The notes beneath the pieces were generated by a model, which made no database searches, was not told the origin of the DNA, and saw only the letters and a program-made list of their open reading frames with translations. Source: Gordonia amicalis NBRC 100051 = JCM 11271 (GTDB lineage: Bacteria > Actinomycetota > Actinomycetes > Mycobacteriales > Mycobacteriaceae). Taken from it: a stretch of DNA of 64,000 bases. A program made the position numbers and the translations under genes. Location: positions 61,870 to 125,869 of the forward strand of contig NZ_BANS01000024.1 in NCBI RefSeq assembly GCF_000332995.1, given 5' to 3'. Of the stretch, positions 51,185-60,961 are shown piece after piece (within the stretch, counting starts at the first letter, position 1; the number at the start of each line of letters is the position of its first letter).

Positions 51185-54100
51185 ATGGCCACGAACTCCG
51201 AGATGACATCCACCATCACCGATCTCGCCGACCCTGCCGTCATCCGTGCCGAGGTCGCCGGCGCTCTCGGCGTGACACCGGAGTCCCTCGACCCCACCCA
51301 GGACCTCATCGCCCAGGGACTCGACTCCCTGCGCATGATGCGACTGGCCGGCACCTGGCGCAAACGCGGCATCGACATCGACTTCGCCCGCCTGGCCGCC
51401 GCACCCACACTCGACGCCTGGACCGCACTCATCGGAAGTCCCGCGACCACCGCAGACACCGACGAGTCCCCGGAGAACGTCGACCCCACAGCACCTTTCC
51501 CGTTGGCGCCGATGCAGCACGCGTATTGGATCGGCCGCTCCGACAGCCATGCGTTCGGCAACGTCGCCGCGCACCTCTACATCGAATTCGACGGTCACGA
51601 CATCGATCCGGACCGCTTCACCACCGCCATGGGCGAACTGCTGGAGCGCCATCCGATGCTGCGGGTCCGCGTACTCCCCGACGGCACCCAGGTCGTCGGA
51701 CCCGCCCATCCCGAGGCCATCGCCGTCCACGACCTGCGCAGCCAATCGGCCGAGATGGTCGATGCGATCCTCGCCGAGAAGCGTTCACACGGAACGCATC
51801 GAGCCCTCCCGGTCGAGGAGGGTGCGGTCATCCGAGCGGAACTGAGCCTGCTGCCGGGCGGTTCCACCCGCGTACACCTCGACGTCGACATGATCGCGGC
51901 CGACGCCATGAGCTACCGCGTCTTGGTCGACGACTTCAGTCGTCTCTACCGCGGGGAGACCCTGCCGGAACTCGGGGTCACCTTCGCGACGATCACGGCC
52001 GACCGGACGTCCCGTGACATCCGCGACGAGGACCTCGCATGGTGGCGGGAGCGCATCCCCCACCTGCCCGGACCGCCCGAACTCCCACTCGACGATCGCG
52101 CCGCCCGCGGCGAGACGGAGCCGCGCAGTGTCCGCCTGCACCATTCGGTCTCCGCCTCCGAGTGGAAGCGACTCGAGGAACACGCCCACCGCCGGGGCGT
52201 CACCCCCGCGGCTGCGGTGGCGGCGGTCTTCGCCGAGGCCGTGGGCACGCATTCCGCGAATTCCCGGTTCCTGCTGACTGTTCCGCTGTTCGATCGTCCG
52301 CAGATCCATCCCGATGTCGAACGCGTGGTCGGCGACTTCACGTCCTCGATCCTCGTCGACGTCGACCTGAGCGAACCGGCGACGCTGGCCGAGCGCGCAC
52401 GCCAGATACGTTCGGCGATGCACGACGCCGCCGCCCACGGTTCGATGAACGGCCTCGACGTCCTCCGCGAACTCGGGCGTGCACGAGGCGAATCCGTCGT
52501 CTCGCCGGTCGTGTTCACCAGCGCGCTAGGGCTCGGCGATCTCTTCTCCGCGCAGTCCACCGACGTACTCGGAGACCCCGCGTGGATCGTCTCACAGGGT
52601 CCCCAGGTACTGCTCGACGCACAGGTCACCGAGATCGCCGGCGGCCTTCTCCTGAACTGGGACGTCCGGGTGTCCGATCTCGACGAGACCACCGCCCGCG
52701 CGATGTTCGACTACTACGTCCGTCTCCTCGGCCTCCTCGTCGACGGCGAGTGGGACCTGGCCGCGCCCGATCCGGTCGCCGATGAGGTTCGTACACAACG
52801 TCGTTCGGTCGAGCACCCGCTCCCTGCCACCGATGTCTTCGACGGCACCCTGCACGGCACGATCCTGGGCCGCGCGGCGCAGCGGTCCGCGTATCCGGCG
52901 GTCATCACCGACGACCGCACCTGGACGCACGGCGAGCTCACCGACGACGCACTCCGTGTGGCCGGCGCACTCACCGCGGCGGGCGTCCGCACCGGGGACA
53001 CCGTGGTCGTCCACCTGCCCAAGGGCGGCGACCAGGTCGTCGCCGCACTCGCCGTGCTCGCCGTCGGCGCCGCCTACGTACCGGTCGCGCCGACGCAACC
53101 GGAGGCCCGCCGGGACCGGATCGTCTCCATCGCCGGACCACGCGCCGTGCTCACCGCCGATGTCGGCGCCTGGGCGGACGGCGACGGACCTGCCGTCATA
53201 GACATCGCACATGCCCGAACCGCGGCACCGGCCGAGCCCGCGGAGGTGTCCGGCGAGGCGTTGGCCTACATCCTCTTCACCTCCGGATCGACGGGACTGC
53301 CCAAGGGCGTCCAGGTCCCGCATCGTGCCGCGGTGGCCACCCTCACCGACCTCGTCGACCGCTACTCGCTCGACGAGCGTGACCGCAGTCTCCAGGTCTC
53401 CTCGCTCGAGTTCGACCTCTCCGTCTTCGACATCTTCGGACTGCTGGCCGTCGGCGGCGCCGTGGTGGTGCCCGGTGACGACGAGCGCATCAAGATCGAC
53501 GACTGGGTGCGACTTCTCACCGAACACTCGGTGTCCGTACTCAACTGCGTGCCGTCGATCCTCGGCATGATCCTCGACATCGGTTCGCTGCCCGCGTCGA
53601 TGCGGGTGATCATCATGGGCGGTGACAAGGTCGAGGTGTCGCTGCTCGACCGGGTCGCCGCACAGCTGCCCGACTGCCGGGTCGCCGGCCTGGGCGGCAC
53701 CACCGAGACCGCGATCCACTCCACGATCTGCGATGCGGACGACGTGCCCGCCGGGATGGCGTTCGTGCCCTATGGCGTTCCGCTGCGCGGCGTCCGGTGC
53801 CGGGTCGTCGACGAGACCGGCCGTGATCGTCCCGACCTCGTCCCCGGTGAACTATGGATCGGCGGTGCCGGCGTCGCCGACGGCTATCGCGGCGATCCCG
53901 AGCGCACGGCGGATCGCTTCGTCCGCCACGACGGCGAGACGTGGTATCGGACCGGTGATCTCGCCCGCTATCTGCCCGGCGGATTCCTCGACTTCCTCGG
54001 CCGCGCCGACCACATGGTGAAGGTGCGCGGCTACCGTGTGGAGCTCGGCGAGGTCGAAGCCGGACTGCTCGGGCTCGACGAGGTCGGTTCGGCGGTCGCC

Positions 54101-54640
54101 TGGTCCGACGGCCGCGACCTGCGTGCCGCCGTCGTCCCTGCCGGGACACGGATCGACGAGGACGAGATCCTCGCCGGACTCTCCGAAACGCTGCCGCCAC
54201 ACATGATCCCGCGTTCGATCGCCGTGCTGGATGCTCTGCCCCTCACGGCGAACGGGAAGTACGACCGCAAGGCACTGGCAACCCTCATCGACCCGTCGGA
54301 CACCGGCCCGGCGGTCGTCGCACCGCGTACTCCGCTCGAGGAGGCGCTCGCCGTGATCTTCTCCGACGTACTGCCGGTCCGACCGATCGGTGTCACCGAG
54401 GACTTCATCTCGCTCGGCGGCGACTCGGTGCAGGCCACCCGCCTCGTGGCGCTGTCGCGCACCTGGCTCGACGCCCCGCGCCTGTCGGTCGCCGACATCT
54501 TCGGTCACCGGACCATCGCAGGCCTCGCCGAACGGCTCACCGCCCTCGAAGGCCCGCGCGTCACGCGCGTCGCCGAGATCCTCCTCGGCGTCGTGGCCCT
54601 GACCGACGACCAGGTGGACGCCGAGCTGGCCGGGACCTAA
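51185..54640 (+). CDS. NRPS module ArCP-Cy-A-PCP (MbtB-like)
   Basis: An 1151-residue synthetase. Order: N-terminal aryl carrier domain (G-L-D-S-L-R, carrier Ser48); heterocyclisation domain (about 100-530) with the Cy motif D-M-I-A-A-D-A-M-S (Asp235, Asp240, Ser243) in place of the condensation H-H-x3-D-G; adenylation domain (about 560-1040) with F-T-S-G-S-T-G-L-P-K-G and L-E-F-D-L-S-V-F-D; C-terminal carrier (G-G-D-S-V-Q, Ser1081). There is no thioesterase. It should join an aryl acid to Ser, Thr or Cys and close an oxazoline or thiazoline, as MbtB does. My by-eye pocket reading (D-L-F-N-I-G-L-I) is closest to Thr/Cys codes and uncertain. The aryl-acid ligase and aryl synthase are not in the window. 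Confidence 0.88.
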   Translation: MATNSEMTSTITDLADPAVIRAEVAGALGVTPESLDPTQDLIAQGLDSLRMMRLAGTWRKRGIDIDFARLAAAPTLDAWTALIGSPATTADTDESPENVDPTAPFPLAPMQHAYWIGRSDSHAFGNVAAHLYIEFDGHDIDPDRFTTAMGELLERHPMLRVRVLPDGTQVVGPAHPEAIAVHDLRSQSAEMVDAILAEKRSHGTHRALPVEEGAVIRAELSLLPGGSTRVHLDVDMIAADAMSYRVLVDDFSRLYRGETLPELGVTFATITADRTSRDIRDEDLAWWRERIPHLPGPPELPLDDRAARGETEPRSVRLHHSVSASEWKRLEEHAHRRGVTPAAAVAAVFAEAVGTHSANSRFLLTVPLFDRPQIHPDVERVVGDFTSSILVDVDLSEPATLAERARQIRSAMHDAAAHGSMNGLDVLRELGRARGESVVSPVVFTSALGLGDLFSAQSTDVLGDPAWIVSQGPQVLLDAQVTEIAGGLLLNWDVRVSDLDETTARAMFDYYVRLLGLLVDGEWDLAAPDPVADEVRTQRRSVEHPLPATDVFDGTLHGTILGRAAQRSAYPAVITDDRTWTHGELTDDALRVAGALTAAGVRTGDTVVVHLPKGGDQVVAALAVLAVGAAYVPVAPTQPEARRDRIVSIAGPRAVLTADVGAWADGDGPAVIDIAHARTAAPAEPAEVSGEALAYILFTSGSTGLPKGVQVPHRAAVATLTDLVDRYSLDERDRSLQVSSLEFDLSVFDIFGLLAVGGAVVVPGDDERIKIDDWVRLLTEHSVSVLNCVPSILGMILDIGSLPASMRVIIMGGDKVEVSLLDRVAAQLPDCRVAGLGGTTETAIHSTICDADDVPAGMAFVPYGVPLRGVRCRVVDETGRDRPDLVPGELWIGGAGVADGYRGDPERTADRFVRHDGETWYRTGDLARYLPGGFLDFLGRADHMVKVRGYRVELGEVEAGLLGLDEVGSAVAWSDGRDLRAAVVPAGTRIDEDEILAGLSETLPPHMIPRSIAVLDALPLTANGKYDRKALATLIDPSDTGPAVVAPRTPLEEALAVIFSDVLPVRPIGVTEDFISLGGDSVQATRLVALSRTWLDAPRLSVADIFGHRTIAGLAERLTALEGPRVTRVAEILLGVVALTDDQVDAELAGT

Positions 54641-54700
54641 CGCGCAGCCGGCAGCCCCGGTACCCACCACGACCGCAGACTTCACGACAGCAAAGGCATC

Positions 54701-55309
54701 ATGACCACTTCATCGGCACCCGCGTACGACCTGCACTCGGTCGATCTCGACGACCTGTCGCACGCCGTCACGGTCCACGGATGGCTCACCCATCCCAAGG
54801 CCAAGTACTGGGACATGCTGGAGAGCTCGGTCGCGGACGTGGAGAAGATGATCCGGGAGACCGCGGCAGCGACCACCGGCACGCCCTACGGCATGCGTCT
54901 GGGCTACCACGACGGCCGACCGCAGTTCCTGTTCGAACTGTACGATCCGCAGACCAGCGAACTCGCCGACCCCGCAAGCGGTTACGTCCATGCCGAGGGC
55001 GACATCGGGATGCACCTGCTCGTCGCCCACGCCGAGCAGGCCCTGCCCGGATTCACCGGCGCGGTGATGCTGCACATCATGCGGACGGCGATCCTCGAGG
55101 TCGGCGCCGCGCGAGTGGTCGTCGAACCGGACGTGCGCAACACCGCGGTCCACCGCCTCAACGCCAGTGTCGGATTCCAGGTCGACGGCGACTATCCGGT
55201 CGGCGACAAGACCGCTCATCTGAGCTACTGCACGCGCGACGACTTCCTCCGCGTCACCGCCGGCGGCACCAGCGTCGGCGCGGTCGAGGTGACGGACCTG
55301 GGAGCGTGA
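54701..55309 (+). CDS. Siderophore GNAT acyltransferase (DesC/IucB/MbtK-like)
   Basis: A 202-residue GNAT of the class that acylates N-hydroxy-amines. The N-terminal [12 protein letters not shown] (about residues 26-37) corresponds to the substrate segment of IucB, RhbD and DesC (W-M-N-x-P-x-V-x-x-F-W pattern); the acceptor/CoA region is [12 protein letters not shown] (about 144-155), then S-V-G-F (about 158). In desferrioxamine synthesis this step puts succinyl or acetyl on N-hydroxycadaverine to form the hydroxamate; in mycobactin it adds the fatty acid. Which acyl donor applies is not visible. It lies between the NRPS and NIS genes. Confidence 0.85.
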   Translation: MTTSSAPAYDLHSVDLDDLSHAVTVHGWLTHPKAKYWDMLESSVADVEKMIRETAAATTGTPYGMRLGYHDGRPQFLFELYDPQTSELADPASGYVHAEGDIGMHLLVAHAEQALPGFTGAVMLHIMRTAILEVGAARVVVEPDVRNTAVHRLNASVGFQVDGDYPVGDKTAHLSYCTRDDFLRVTAGGTSVGAVEVTDLGA

Positions 55310-55313
55310 TCCG

Positions 55314-57113
55314 TTGACCGTCGAACAGATCCGCCATCCGCGAACCGCACTGCCGGGCACCGTGTCCCATCGGGAGACGTATCACCGCAGGATCGCCAGG
55401 AAGATACTGGCCGAGTTCTCTCACGAACGCGCCCTGAGTCCCGTCGAGACCGGACCGGGCAACTACGTCGTCGTCTCCGCCGACGGCGACACCGAATACC
55501 GTTTCCGCGCCGAGGTCCTCGCCCTGGAGAACTGGGCGATCGAGGAGTCGTCGTTGCGTCGTGTGCGACGTGGCGAGGAACTGCCCGTCGACGCCATCGC
55601 CTTGGTCGTCGACCTCGCACCGCTGCTCGGCATCGGCCCTCAGGCGCTGCCGGACTACCTCGAGGAATTCATCAACACCCTCGCCATCAGCGCCGACCGG
55701 CCCGACGAACGGCGCGTCACGGCAACCGATCTCGCGTACGCCGACTTCCAGACCATCGAGAAGACGATGACCGAGGGTCATCCCTGCATCGTGGCGAACG
55801 CCGGGCGCCTCGGCTTCAGCGCCGAGGACATCGAGCGTTACGCACCCGAGGTCGGCAATCACTTCCGGCTCGCCTGGGTCGCTGCCCGCCGTGAGGACTG
55901 TGACGTGGCGACGGTCAGCGGCGTCGACTACGACGCCATGCTGGTCGACGAACTCGGCGTCGAGACGCTGGCGGACTTCGACGCCGTCCTACGCGAATGC
56001 GGTTGTGAACCCGACGCTTACCACTACCTGCCGGTGCACCCGTGGCAGTGGACCGAGAAGGTCCGCAAGCTCTACTCCGCCGATCTCGCCGACCGGCGCA
56101 TCGTGTTCGTGGGTGAGAGCCCCGACCTGTACCAGGCGCAGCAGTCGATCCGTACGGTCTTCAACTCGACCAGCCCCACCCGCCACTACGTCAAGGGTGC
56201 CCTGTCGATCGTGAACATGGGCTTCACCCGGGGCATGTCGGCGGATTACATGCGCACCACCCCGCTGATCAACAACTGGGTCCGCGGACTCGTGGCCGAC
56301 GACCCGTACCTGGCCGCCATCGGATTCGAGATGATCTTCGAGGTCGCGGCCATCGGCTACCGCAGCCCCACCTTCACCCAGATCACCCAGCCGGGATCGG
56401 AGTACCGCAAGATCCTCTCGGCGCTGTGGCGCGAGAGTCCGGTCTCGCTCGTGCGCAGCGACGAACAGCTCGCCACCATGGCGGCGCTCCTGCACGTCGA
56501 CCACCACGGCGACTCCCTTGTCGGTGCGCTCATCGCACGGTCGGGGATTCCCGCCGCCGAGTGGATTCGACGCTACCTGCGGACGTACCTCCATCCGATC
56601 GCCTACCTGCTGTACCGGTACGAGCTGAAGTTCTCCCCTCATGGCGAGAACCTGATCCTGGTCCTCGACAACGGGATCCCGGTCCGCGCGATCCTCAAGG
56701 ACATCGGCGAGGAGGTGTCGGTCTTCGGCGATCCGGAGGGCTTCCCGGAGAACTGCGCTCGCGTGCTCACCGCCGAACCCGACGAGATCCGCAACCTCGG
56801 CGTGCTCTCGGACATCTTCGACGACTTCCTGCGCCCACTGGCGGGCATCCTCCACACCGACCGGCTCGTCACCGATGGGCAGTTCTGGGACCTGGTGGCC
56901 GAGAGCCTGCGCGAGTTCGTCGCCGCCCATCCCGATCTCGATGACAAGTTCGCGAAATGGGATCTGTTCGCGCCACATTTCGGTGCGGTCCACATGAACG
57001 GCCTGCAGCTGCGCAACAACAAGCGGATGGTCGACATCGAGGACTCCTACGCATCACTCATCGACGCCGGACATCTGCTCGCCAACCCCGTCGCCGATCG
57101 GGGGCCCCGATGA
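55314..57113 (+). CDS. NIS siderophore synthetase, IucA/IucC family type C (DesD-like)
   Basis: A 599-residue ATP-dependent synthetase that forms amide bonds between hydroxamate-succinate units. The nucleotide-binding T-E-G-H-P (about residues 153-157) is followed by N-A-G-R-L-G-F; then come H-P-W-Q-W (about 242-246), S-T-S-P-T-R-H (ATP contact, about 286) and H-G-E-N (about 443). The wording G-H-P-C-x-V-A-N-x-G-R-L-G-F is that of DesD/AlcC, which oligomerise or cyclise succinyl-hydroxycadaverine. The TTG start at 55314 has GGAG 9 bp before it, and no other start fits. The end overlaps the acylase gene by 4 bp. Confidence 0.92.
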   Translation: MTVEQIRHPRTALPGTVSHRETYHRRIARKILAEFSHERALSPVETGPGNYVVVSADGDTEYRFRAEVLALENWAIEESSLRRVRRGEELPVDAIALVVDLAPLLGIGPQALPDYLEEFINTLAISADRPDERRVTATDLAYADFQTIEKTMTEGHPCIVANAGRLGFSAEDIERYAPEVGNHFRLAWVAARREDCDVATVSGVDYDAMLVDELGVETLADFDAVLRECGCEPDAYHYLPVHPWQWTEKVRKLYSADLADRRIVFVGESPDLYQAQQSIRTVFNSTSPTRHYVKGALSIVNMGFTRGMSADYMRTTPLINNWVRGLVADDPYLAAIGFEMIFEVAAIGYRSPTFTQITQPGSEYRKILSALWRESPVSLVRSDEQLATMAALLHVDHHGDSLVGALIARSGIPAAEWIRRYLRTYLHPIAYLLYRYELKFSPHGENLILVLDNGIPVRAILKDIGEEVSVFGDPEGFPENCARVLTAEPDEIRNLGVLSDIFDDFLRPLAGILHTDRLVTDGQFWDLVAESLREFVAAHPDLDDKFAKWDLFAPHFGAVHMNGLQLRNNKRMVDIEDSYASLIDAGHLLANPVADRGPR

Positions 57114-59464
57114 CCACCACGACCCCGTCGGCCGAATCTCCTGTCGCGGAGATCCTGCGCGACACCCACGGCATCCCGCACGTGCTGGCCGTCACTCCGG
57201 CCGGGGCGCTCTTCGGACAGGGCCGTGCCTGCGGTCAGGACCGCCGGTGGCAGATCGAGTTCATGCGACTGCGCGCCGAGGGCCGCACCGCCGAGGTCTT
57301 CGGCGAGTCCTGCGTGGAGTGGGACACCTTCGCCCGGCGGGCACGCCTGGATGCGGTCGCCGAACGGATGTACCACGCCTCCTCGGAGCGCACCCGAAAC
57401 CTGCTGCGCGCCTACGCCGACGGCGTGAACAGCACCCTGTCGGACGCCGATGGCGTTCCTCCGGCACCGGAACTCGCAGCGCTCGACCATCATCCGGAGC
57501 CCTGGCAGCCGTGGACCCCGATCTCGGTCTTCATCATGCACCACGTGCTGTTCGGCCGGTTCACCACGAAACTGTTCCGGCTCCACGCCTGCCGCACCAC
57601 CGGACCGGATGCACTGCGGTTCTGGGCCTTCGAGGGCAGCGAGAACGACCCGACCGTGCCGAGGATTCCCGATGAGGCATTCCTTCGCGAGATCCTTGAT
57701 CTCACCCGGCCCACGCCGGTCGCCGAATCCCCGATCGGGGAAACCGTCGACCTGGGTGATCCCATGTCGGGCAGCAACGCGTGGGGTGTCTCCGCGGCCC
57801 GCAGTACCACCGGGTCCCCGATCGTCGCCGGTGACCCGCACCGATTCCTCGAACTGCCCGGCATCTACCAGCAGTTCCACCTCGCCTCGACCGACCCGGC
57901 ACAGTCCTTCGACGTGGCCGGTTTCGCCTTCGCGGGCGTCGCCGGGATCCCGCACTTCGCTCAGGGCGAGGAGATCGCCTGGGGCATCACCAACGCGATG
58001 GCCGACTACCAGGACCTGTACGTCGAGCGACTCACCCGCGACGAGACGGGCACATTGCTCGTCGAGGTGCCCGGCGGAAACCGGGCGCCGGCCACCGTCC
58101 ACACCGAGCAGATCGGCGTCCGCGACTCCGAACCCGTTGCGGTCGAGGTGATCACCACACACAATGGCGCCGTCGTATTCGGTGGTCCGGATGAGCCGTT
58201 CGCGATCAGCCTGCGTTCGCCGCTGCTCTCGACGGACGTCACCTTCGACGCCCCGCTCGACCTGCTGTTCGCCCGATCGATCGCCGACGTCGAAGCCGCG
58301 CTGTCGTCCTGGGTCGAGCCGGTGAACCGTGCCGTCGTCGCGCACGCCGACGGAACGACCGTCACCCACGTGGCCGGACGGGTACCCGTCCGGGCTCCGG
58401 AGAACTACTGGCTACCGGTTCCCGGCTGGGACGAGCGCTACCAGTGGCAGGGCTACGAACCGGGTTCACTGGGCGACCCCGATTTCGACGCGACCGTGGC
58501 CGACGGCGGTGTCAGCGTGACCGCGAATCAACGGATGTCCACGGTCCCTGCGCTGCAACCGATCACCACCGAGTGCGTGGAGGCGTTCCGCGCCGACCGC
58601 ATCACCGCTCGTCTCGACGAACTCGACGCGGTCAGCGCGGACGACTGCGGAAACATCCACCGCGACATCCGCCTCGACCAGGCGGAGGTGGTCCAGCGAC
58701 TCCTCACCCGGGTGGTGGGCAACACCCCGGCCGCCGAGGACTTCCGGCAACGCATCCTCGCCTGGGACCGCACCATGGGCGCCGACAGCACCGACGCCTT
58801 CCTGTTCGCCGAGTTCCGCAGTCAGCTGGTGCTCGGAGTCGCGCGCACCGACGTCCTCGCCCCGCTGCGGGGTCCGCACGGCTTCCCCGCGGTGTTCCAG
58901 CCGTGGTTCGTCCCGGAGCCGCGCCTCGCCACCGCCATCACCACGGTGATCGCCAACTCCGCGGTGATCGGGATAGACATCGGCGAGGTTGCGCTCGACG
59001 CGCTCGACGCCGTCGTCACCCGCGTCGAGGCGATCGGGCACGTCCCCCGCTGGGGCAGCGTGCACGTGCTCGCCCCGATCCACGGTTTCGATCTCGTCGG
59101 TGCGTCACCTCGACATCCGGAGCTGTTTGCGGCGCTGCGACCCACTCCGCTGCCCCTCGCCGGGGATTCGGAGTGTGTCTTCGCCAATGCGTCCGCGGTC
59201 GGCACCCACGTGTGCATCACCGGCTCCGCGGCCCGCTATGTCTGGGACCTCGCCGACCCGCGGGCGAGCCTCTGGGTGGTGCCACTCGGCGTCAGCGGCG
59301 ACCCGGATTCCGAGCACTTCCAGGACCAGGCCCCACTGTGGGCGGACGGCCGATTGATCCCGGTGGCCCGCGACTGGGATGTCCTGCGCGCGGACGACCC
59401 CACCGTCATGTCCACCGTCACTTCGACCGCCACTTCGACCGAGGGAGAACCGTGCCCACATTGA
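57110..59464 (+). CDS. Penicillin acylase family Ntn-hydrolase
   Basis: A 784-residue Ntn-hydrolase precursor. Self-cleavage is expected before Ser222 in M-S-G-S-N-A-W-G, giving an alpha chain of about 221 residues and a beta chain of about 563 with Ser at its N-terminus. Other family blocks are R-D-T-H-G-I-P-H (about 17-24), G-Q-D-R-R-W-Q (about 42-48) and A-W-G-I-T-N (about 289). There is no signal peptide, unlike the periplasmic PvdQ of pyoverdine synthesis, so it should act in the cytosol. It could deacylate an acylated intermediate or run the reverse acyl transfer. Penicillin-acylase homologues (DesG) have, as I recall, been described beside some Streptomyces des loci. Confidence 0.87.
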   Translation: MTTTTPSAESPVAEILRDTHGIPHVLAVTPAGALFGQGRACGQDRRWQIEFMRLRAEGRTAEVFGESCVEWDTFARRARLDAVAERMYHASSERTRNLLRAYADGVNSTLSDADGVPPAPELAALDHHPEPWQPWTPISVFIMHHVLFGRFTTKLFRLHACRTTGPDALRFWAFEGSENDPTVPRIPDEAFLREILDLTRPTPVAESPIGETVDLGDPMSGSNAWGVSAARSTTGSPIVAGDPHRFLELPGIYQQFHLASTDPAQSFDVAGFAFAGVAGIPHFAQGEEIAWGITNAMADYQDLYVERLTRDETGTLLVEVPGGNRAPATVHTEQIGVRDSEPVAVEVITTHNGAVVFGGPDEPFAISLRSPLLSTDVTFDAPLDLLFARSIADVEAALSSWVEPVNRAVVAHADGTTVTHVAGRVPVRAPENYWLPVPGWDERYQWQGYEPGSLGDPDFDATVADGGVSVTANQRMSTVPALQPITTECVEAFRADRITARLDELDAVSADDCGNIHRDIRLDQAEVVQRLLTRVVGNTPAAEDFRQRILAWDRTMGADSTDAFLFAEFRSQLVLGVARTDVLAPLRGPHGFPAVFQPWFVPEPRLATAITTVIANSAVIGIDIGEVALDALDAVVTRVEAIGHVPRWGSVHVLAPIHGFDLVGASPRHPELFAALRPTPLPLAGDSECVFANASAVGTHVCITGSAARYVWDLADPRASLWVVPLGVSGDPDSEHFQDQAPLWADGRLIPVARDWDVLRADDPTVMSTVTSTATSTEGEPCPH

Positions 59465-60894
59465 CCGAAGCGCGACTCACACTGCTCCGCCGGCGGATTG
59501 CGGAGTCCGGCGACGCCGCTGCGGGCGAGGCCCGCCCCGACCCGAGCGCACAGAACCCGGATTCCTTCGGGCAGTTCGGCATCGCCGAACGTCGAATGTG
59601 GAAGATCTACGAGCTCGATCCGGAATCGGTATCGCACAACATCGGTCTGGTCATCGAGTTCGACGGCGATCGAACCGTCGAATCCGTGGTCGCCGCAGCG
59701 GAACTACTCGTCGAACGCTTCGAGGTTCTCAGTTCGATCGTCGAGGTCGAAGCCGGAGTACCCCACCGTGTGAAGGTCCGTCGAGAAGGACGGTGGGCCG
59801 CAACCCGTTCGGTCTGGACCTGGGGTCTCGACGACGCCGCGGTCGGCTCGACGGAGAGCGACACCATGGCCACGCGGTTGACCCGCACCCCATTCGACCT
59901 GTTCACCGAGGTGCCGTTACGCCTGCGTGTCTCGGGAGGTGACGGGCGGGTGAGCATGATCCTGGTGGTTCACCATCTCGCGGTCGACGACACCTCATGG
60001 CCTTCGCTGCTCGGCACGCTCGTGTCCGGCGAGTGGATCGGGGACGTGCACGCAGAGGCCCGGCCCGCCACCCCGGATGCCGCCACTGCGGCCGAGACCA
60101 CCGACGCCGCGGTACGCCACGCTCTCGACACCTGGGCGGCCGACGATGTGCGCCACCCGCTCTCCGGCGAACTGCCCGCCGAGAGCGCCGCGGAGAGCTG
60201 GCTCTCCCCGATGGACGATCGGGAGGGCATCAAGGTGGCCGCCGCGGTCGCCGACGAATCGCTCGCCGCGTTCGACCGGGTCGCACAGATCGTCGGCGCT
60301 ACACCCAACGCGCTGCTCATCGGAGTGTGCTCGCTGGCCGCGTTCGCGCTGACCGGTTCACCCGACCATGTGCTCGTGGTCCCGGCCGACAACCGGCGCC
60401 GCACACAGCCACCGCAGCGTATCGGCTACTGCGGCAACATCATCCCGATGCGTTTCCGCGTCGACCCGACCGCGACCGTCGAGCGGGCCCTGCGCGATGC
60501 CGCGTCGGTGATCTACCGGGCGATGGAACACTCCGGCACCGACTTCGGCCCGATCCTCACTGCACTTCGCCAGCGGGGCGGCCGGTTCCCGGTCATGGAG
60601 ATCATGGCTTCGGTGCGTCCCGCGCCGCTGCGCGGCGTCGCCCGACCCGACGGCCCTCCGGCCACCTGCCGTTCGGTGTTCAACGGAATCGCCAACTATC
60701 CGTTGTCGATCGCCTTCGAGACCGACGACCACGCCACCCACGTCGAGGTCGATCACCAGCCCGGAATCGTTCCCGACCACGTCGCCACGCGCGCCACCGG
60801 CGTGTTGACCGCACTCGTCGACCTCATCCCGTCCGCTCTGGGCTCGACGGTCGCCGAACTACTCGCGGATCTCGAGAGACGGGTCCCGGCGTGA
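59452..60894 (+). CDS. Free-standing NRPS condensation domain (VibH-like role)
   Basis: A 480-residue single condensation domain with no carrier or adenylation domain. The active-site motif reads H-H-L-A-V-D-D (His174, His175, Asp179), keeping the catalytic second His and the Asp but with Asp in place of the usual Gly. Other segments: F-G-I-A-E-R-R-M-W (about 42-50), V-P-A-D-N-R-R-R (about 309-316, latch region) and G-Y-C-G-N-I-I-P (about 325-332). VibH, a free condensation domain, joins carrier-bound aryl groups to a soluble polyamine; here the partner would be the PCP-bound aryl-azoline and a soluble hydroxamate amine. The GTG at 59452 has GAGGGAGAA before it and overlaps the acylase gene by 13 bp. 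Confidence 0.83.
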   Translation: MPTLTEARLTLLRRRIAESGDAAAGEARPDPSAQNPDSFGQFGIAERRMWKIYELDPESVSHNIGLVIEFDGDRTVESVVAAAELLVERFEVLSSIVEVEAGVPHRVKVRREGRWAATRSVWTWGLDDAAVGSTESDTMATRLTRTPFDLFTEVPLRLRVSGGDGRVSMILVVHHLAVDDTSWPSLLGTLVSGEWIGDVHAEARPATPDAATAAETTDAAVRHALDTWAADDVRHPLSGELPAESAAESWLSPMDDREGIKVAAAVADESLAAFDRVAQIVGATPNALLIGVCSLAAFALTGSPDHVLVVPADNRRRTQPPQRIGYCGNIIPMRFRVDPTATVERALRDAASVIYRAMEHSGTDFGPILTALRQRGGRFPVMEIMASVRPAPLRGVARPDGPPATCRSVFNGIANYPLSIAFETDDHATHVEVDHQPGIVPDHVATRATGVLTALVDLIPSALGSTVAELLADLERRVPA

Positions 60895-60961
60895 CGGACC
60901 GACACGCGCACGGAGACCGAGCGCATGATCACACCACCATCGAAAGTCCAGGGGGAACTCA

